Source: an uncultured Pseudoteredinibacter sp.
GTDB taxonomy: Bacteria > Pseudomonadota > Gammaproteobacteria > Pseudomonadales > Cellvibrionaceae
Direction of reading: 5' to 3'
DNA: 64,000 bases
Assembly: GCF_947502065.1 (NCBI RefSeq)
Contig: NZ_CANMYE010000010.1
Location: 23,976 to 87,975, forward strand
Made by a program: the position numbers and the translations under genes. The notes beneath the pieces are model-generated. The model did not search any database and was not told where the DNA came from. It worked only from the letters and a program-made list of their open reading frames with translations. Below are positions 63,101 through 64,000 of the stretch, piece after piece; position 1 is the stretch's first letter; every line of letters begins with the position of its first letter.

Positions 63101-64000
63101 TACGGCGGAAGACGGTGACTACACCGCGACCGCACAGACCGTGACCATCACCAATGGCAACAGCCAGACCACAGTAACGGTTCCAACCGCGCAAGACGCT
63201 GACTTTGACAATGAAACCTTCACGGCCACCATCGATGGTGTAGGCGCGGGTGCGGCTCAGTTTGAAAATGTGGACACCACCACCGGTGTCACTGTGGGCG
63301 GTACGCCTCGCACGCCAAGTGCCGAAGCGACCATCAACGATGACGACGTACCACCGACCGTATCGATTGATGATGTGACGGTGAACGAAGACGCCGGCAC
63401 GATGACCTTCACAGTGAGCTTGTCGAACAGTACCACACAAGATGTAACGTTCGATTTTGACACCAATAATGGCAGCGCCACAGCGGGTGCGGATTACACC
63501 GCGATTGCGAACGGCAGCGGCACCATTACAGCGGGTCAAACCACCACGACCATTACTGTGAACATCGCCGATGATTACATCGCCGAAGGTAATGAAACTT
63601 ACACGGTGGATCTGAGCAACTTGAGCGGCAATACCGCGACTAGCGGCCATGATCTACAAGGTTTGGGTACCATCGTGGATGCGGGCTCACCGACCGGCAC
63701 CATCCCTCCAGGCGTACCACCAGAAGTTCCAGGTACCCCAGATACCGTGACCCTAAAAGTAGTGGCCACAGACAGCGCCGGTAACATCATTGGTGATGGC
63801 AGCGAGAACGATTCCAACGAAGGCGGTGCGGCTTACTATAAAGTGATCGCTTTGGATCCGGCCGGTGTTGAAATTGCCAGCCCAGCGGCGGGCACTGTCG
63901 ATGTGACCTTCACCAACGGTACCGCGGGTGATGCGGACTACGACAACGCCACTCAGAACGTGACCATTGGCCAAGTGTTCCAGGTGGATGCGACCGACGA
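54102..64000 (+). CDS. LapA-type giant surface adhesin, 3' end outside the window
   Basis: An open frame from ATG 54102 (GGAAAAG just upstream) runs to the last base without a stop: at least 3299 codons. Order of parts: retention module, residues 1-135 (DRGTVVAIKGVVLDAGAAV, GLGDKIATQAGAAIVVKFP, HNQSVDID) with TAAG at 130-133; VCBS/Ig-like domains ~187-310 and ~446-570 around a DUF5801-like domain ~311-445; another Ig-like unit to ~682; eleven ~105-residue Ig/cadherin-like repeats ~683-1839; a Calx-beta-like domain ~1840-1971; then 414-residue blocks from 1972 on. No signal peptide, as expected for type I secretion. The C-terminal RTX/secretion signal should lie beyond the window. Acidic repeats with NDxDPDG motifs suggest Ca2+-dependent folding. 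Confidence 0.93.
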   Translation, partial: MADNVVINDNSNTNQANTDLANSEHAVADRGTVVAIKGVVLDAGAAVEMGQKIGLGDKIATQAGAAIVVKFPGGGLLVLGHNQSVDIDQRLLDLISKNEVKDSVEEGIDFDRLQQGLEEGLSLEELLPATAAGSAPTGGGTNGSSAGTGVRFIMTGDETIPLAGFETTPPGNAFPDADTQADPIDSAPEAVDDFDEVTSIGVATGNVVTGIDLAGGDDNALDGSADDSGINGFGDAIVIGVAVGDTEVELTDNSGVGVELVSDKGTLTLNADGSYNYVPNRDASGTDVFTYTIIDSDDDTSTATLTINVDGIPLLEVTDPGENPDGTLVNTVDEAGLPNGTDAGSGVEVTSGVINYLPGDGPATVTIAGVEVIDSNGQVQGTTIQGTYGTLVITSVSATQITYTYTLTDAADHSAGPVNDVFPIQIVDSDGNAADDINGNLLINIIDDTPIAEDQEDAIDSSLVATGNVITGVDIPGGDSNASDGEADIAGADGFGAPAVVGVVAGETTETSDTGVGIQVSSDKGTIVINADGSYTYTANPGVFGEDVFTYTMTDSDGSTDVAIIRINVDAANILEDADESNSVLSGQSVSGNVLANTINPDGPDPEEVLTFIVNGNEFQAGETANITGVGSIVINSDGSYTFDASPSFSGSAPPVTYTLTDGPNTDDSVLNITVIDPNAPPVANNDVSGGNSTNQPVVVDVLANDSDVDGTLVPSTVQIIGTPAPGSDLTVAGEGVWSVNSTTGEITFTPEAGFTADPTPINYVVSDDDGESSNTATVTISYTAQPPIAVIDSSTGNQTNQPVTVDVLSNDSDPDGTLDPATVQIVGTPGAGDPLVVPGEGTWSVNTVTGEITFTPEAGFTADPTPISYTVADNDGNVSNTATVTIDYGVQPPVANNDTSNGNPTNQPVTVDVLGNDSDPDGNLDPTTVQIAGTGNPGDPLVVPGEGTWTVNPTTGAITFTPESGFTSDPTPISYTVEDNDGNLSNSASVTIDYSAQDPGANDDNESGVTNNPVTVDALANDNDPDGTLNPASVTITGSTGAGASLVVAGEGTWSVNTTNGEITFTPEAGFTADPTPITYTVEDNDGNVSNTATVTIDYAVQPPVASNDSSNGNTTNQPVTVDVLNNDNDPDGNLDPATVQIVGTASEGASLTVPGEGVWSVNTTTGEITFTPEAGFTSDPTPITYTVKDNDGNESNTATVTVDYSTQEPGANDDSENGVTNNPVTVDVLDNDTDPDGTLDPATVQITGTGSAGDPLVVAGEGEWTVNTTTGEITFTPEAGFTADPTPITYTVDDNDGNTSNTATVTIDYAVQPPVATNDTSNGNTTNQPVTVDVLGNDSDPDGNLEPSTVQINGTTNPGDPLPVPGEGTWTVNPTTGAITFTPESGFTSDPTPITYTVEDNDGNVSNPATVTVDYDAQDPTAGDDSENGVTNNPVTVDALANDNDPDGTLNPASVTITGSTGAGASLVVAGEGTWSVNTTNGEITFTPEAGFTSDPTPITYTVEDNDGNVSNTATVTIDYAVQPPVASNDSSNGNTTNQPVTVDVLNNDNDPDGNLDPATVQIVGTASEGASLTVPGEGVWSVNTTTGEITFTPEAGFTSDPTPITYTVKDNDGNESNTATVTVDYSTQEPGANDDSENGITNNPVTVDVLDNDTDPDGTLDPATVQITGTSNAGDSLVVAGEGEWTVNTTTGEITFTPESGFTADPTPITYTVDDNDGNTSNTATVTIDYAVQPPVATNDVSNGNPLNTPVTVDVVANDSDPDGNIDPTTVQIVGPSGPVSSLPVAGEGTWSVNPTTGAITFTPEPGFISDPTPIQYTIEDNDGNVSNPATVDVNYETAPTLSVQDITVNEADGTISITVSLSQTVSSDVTFSFQTNEGDEDSNPNNEATADTDFDTTSGNGTITAGTLSTTISVPMNDDFVREGDENFLVNLSVSSSNIDIAGSDLQGVVTIQDAGSPGQPEPPTSEDTVTLKVVATDSAGNIIGDGSENDSNEGGAAYYKVIALDPAGNEIASPAAGTVDVTFGGGTASAADYDNATQNVTIGQVFQVDATDDLISDDEETYTVNLGANSTIAGAITTAYEAVTNSTDNVETTIHDETSPGTPPGPGPHPDPTPNPGPEDTVFAVIDSNGPVTEGADSVFTVSLFDVNGNPVTVTSDMEVNVVFANGTAEDGDYTATAQTVTVAAGDSTTTVTVPTAQDADFDDETFTATIDGVGAGAAQFENVDTTTGVTVGGTPRTPSAEATINDDDVPPTVEIDDVTVNEDAGTMTFTVSLSNSTTQDVSFDFDTNNGSATAGADYTAIANGSGTITAGQTTTTITVNIADDYIAEGNETYTVDLSNLSGNTATSGHDLQGLGTIVDAGSPTGTIPPGVPEEVPGAPDTVTLKVVATDSAGNIIGDGSENDSNEGGAAYYKVIALDPAGNEITSPAAGTVDVTFTNDTAGDADYDNATQNVTIGQVFQVDATDDLISDDEETYNVSLGANSTIAGAITTAYEAVTNSTDNVETTIHDETSPGTPPGPGPHPDPTPNPGPEDTVFAVIDSNGPVTEGADSVFTVSLFDVNGNPVTVTSDMEVNVVFANGTAEDGDYTATAQTVTITNGNSQTTVTVPTAQDADFDNETFTATIDGVGAGAAQFENVDTTTGVTVGGTPRTPSAEATINDDDVPPTVEIDDVTVNEDAGTMTFTVTLSNSTTQDVTFDFDTNNGSATAGADYTAIANGSGTITAGQTTTTITVNIADDYIAEGNETYTVDLSNLSGNTATSGHDLQGLGTIVDAGSPTGTIPPGVPEEVPGAPDTVTLKVVATDSAGNIIGDGSENDSNEGGAAYYKVIALDPAGNEITSPAAGTVDVTFTNDTAGDADYDNATQNVTIGQVFQVDATDDLISDDEETYNVSLGANSTIAGAITTAYEAVTNSTDNVETTIHDETTPGTPPGPGPHPDPTPNPGPEDTVFAVIDSNGPVTEGTDSVFTVSLFDVNGNPVTVTSDMEVNVVFANGTAEDGDYTATAQTVTITNGNSQTTVTVPTAQDADFDNETFTATIDGVGAGAAQFENVDTTTGVTVGGTPRTPSAEATINDDDVPPTVSIDDVTVNEDAGTMTFTVSLSNSTTQDVTFDFDTNNGSATAGADYTAIANGSGTITAGQTTTTITVNIADDYIAEGNETYTVDLSNLSGNTATSGHDLQGLGTIVDAGSPTGTIPPGVPPEVPGTPDTVTLKVVATDSAGNIIGDGSENDSNEGGAAYYKVIALDPAGVEIASPAAGTVDVTFTNGTAGDADYDNATQNVTIGQVFQVDATD
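54489..54500 (+). other. TAAG motif, predicted LapG cleavage site in the adhesin
   Basis: Codons ACC GCG GCT GGA encode Thr130-Ala131-Ala132-Gly133 at the end of the retention module. In Pseudomonas LapA the periplasmic Cys protease LapG cuts between the two Ala of the same motif to release the adhesin when c-di-GMP is low. Neither lapG nor lapD is in the window. Confidence 0.75.
56149..59619 (+). repeat. eleven tandem ~105-codon Ig/cadherin-like repeats
   Basis: Units start at about 56149, 56470, 56788, 57103, 57421, 57739, 58054, 58372, 58687, 59005 and 59320. Shared frame: TNQPVTVDVLxNDxDPDG near the start, GEGxWxVNxTTGxITFTPE in the middle and DPTPIxYTVxDNDGNxSN at the end. Two alternating subtypes occur, NGNxTNQPV and ENGVTNNPV. 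Confidence 0.93.
57103..59319 (+). repeat. 1266-bp higher-order duplication (four-unit period)
   Basis: Units 4-5-6 (57103 on) are repeated almost exactly as units 8-9-10 (58369 on), offset 1266 bp (422 codons); units 7 and 11 have diverged more. This points to a recent duplication of a four-unit block. Confidence 0.88.
60015..64000 (+). repeat. near-identical 1242-bp tandem blocks (three Calx-beta-like domains each)
   Basis: Blocks begin at 60015, 61257, 62499 and 63741 (the last cut by the window end), with an exact 1242-bp (414-codon) period. Each codes for three domains: DTVTLKVVATDSAGNIIGDG..., a Pro-rich linker and EDTVFAVIDSNGPVTEG..., then TVEIDDVTVNEDAGTMTF..., with the Calx-beta-like pattern ADYTAIANGSGTITAG. 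Nucleotide identity between blocks is very high over long stretches. Confidence 0.95.

Noticed and set aside
60027..63974. Long minus-strand open frames (380-400 codons) repeated at 1242-bp intervals
   Set aside because: They are antisense to the adhesin blocks and repeat only because the coding DNA repeats; codon bias of the sense frame keeps the antisense open. The translations are unlike any protein and lack ribosome sites.

Overview
The window reads as chromosomal DNA of a free-living gammaproteobacterium. The best guess is a marine member of the Cellvibrionales/Spongiibacteraceae type. This rests on gene order (ftsB-ispD-ispF-truD-pcm-nlpD-rpoS, fdxA-mutS, pncC-recA-recX), KDO/LPS synthesis, a TonB receptor and acyl-CoA catabolic genes; no rRNA or other marker fixes the genus. 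I see no phage, insertion sequence, CRISPR array or tRNA.

Layout. 0-3.2 kb: the end of a MATE exporter, a GNAT-domain protein and an exported metallo-beta-lactamase-fold protein. 3.3-8.2 kb: an acyl-CoA (probably aryl-CoA) catabolic cluster of RidA-like protein, acyl-CoA dehydrogenase, enoyl-CoA hydratase, SDR dehydrogenase and two coupled MaoC-fold proteins, with a tandem array of 28-bp perfect palindromes inside it. 8.4-12.7 kb: HDOD protein, a small Lys-rich exported protein, greB and an S9 peptidase. 12.9-25 kb: housekeeping run tilS, pyrG, kdsA, eno, ftsB, ispD, ispF, truD, pcm, a DUF368 membrane protein, nlpD, rpoS. surE, usually between truD and pcm, is missing. 25-32.3 kb: two more palindromes, histidine phosphatase, fdxA, mutS, acnA. 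32.7-43.7 kb: a PAS histidine kinase with FixJ-type regulator and GntP-type permease, then an oppositely oriented TonB receptor, amidohydrolase and AMP-forming ligase, then an orphan kinase. 43.7-48 kb: an alanine-dehydrogenase-like enzyme, pncC, recA (with LexA-like boxes), recX and a small conserved protein.

48-64 kb is the most striking part: a LapA-type giant adhesin locus. It encodes a type I secretion ABC transporter (LapB-like), a membrane-fusion protein (LapC-like) with an unusual acidic N-terminal extension, a TolC-like outer-membrane protein preceded by a perfect CRP-type dyad, and then an open reading frame that starts at 54102 and is still open at the window end (at least 3299 codons). 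Its N-terminus is a LapA-type retention module with a TAAG motif, the kind of site cut by the LapG protease. It is followed by VCBS/Ig-like domains, eleven ~105-residue Ig/cadherin-like repeats (with a 1266-bp higher-order duplication) and then near-identical 1242-bp blocks of Calx-beta-like domains. The three secretion proteins probably export this adhesin and hold it at the cell surface, with release controlled by a LapD/LapG pair encoded outside the window.
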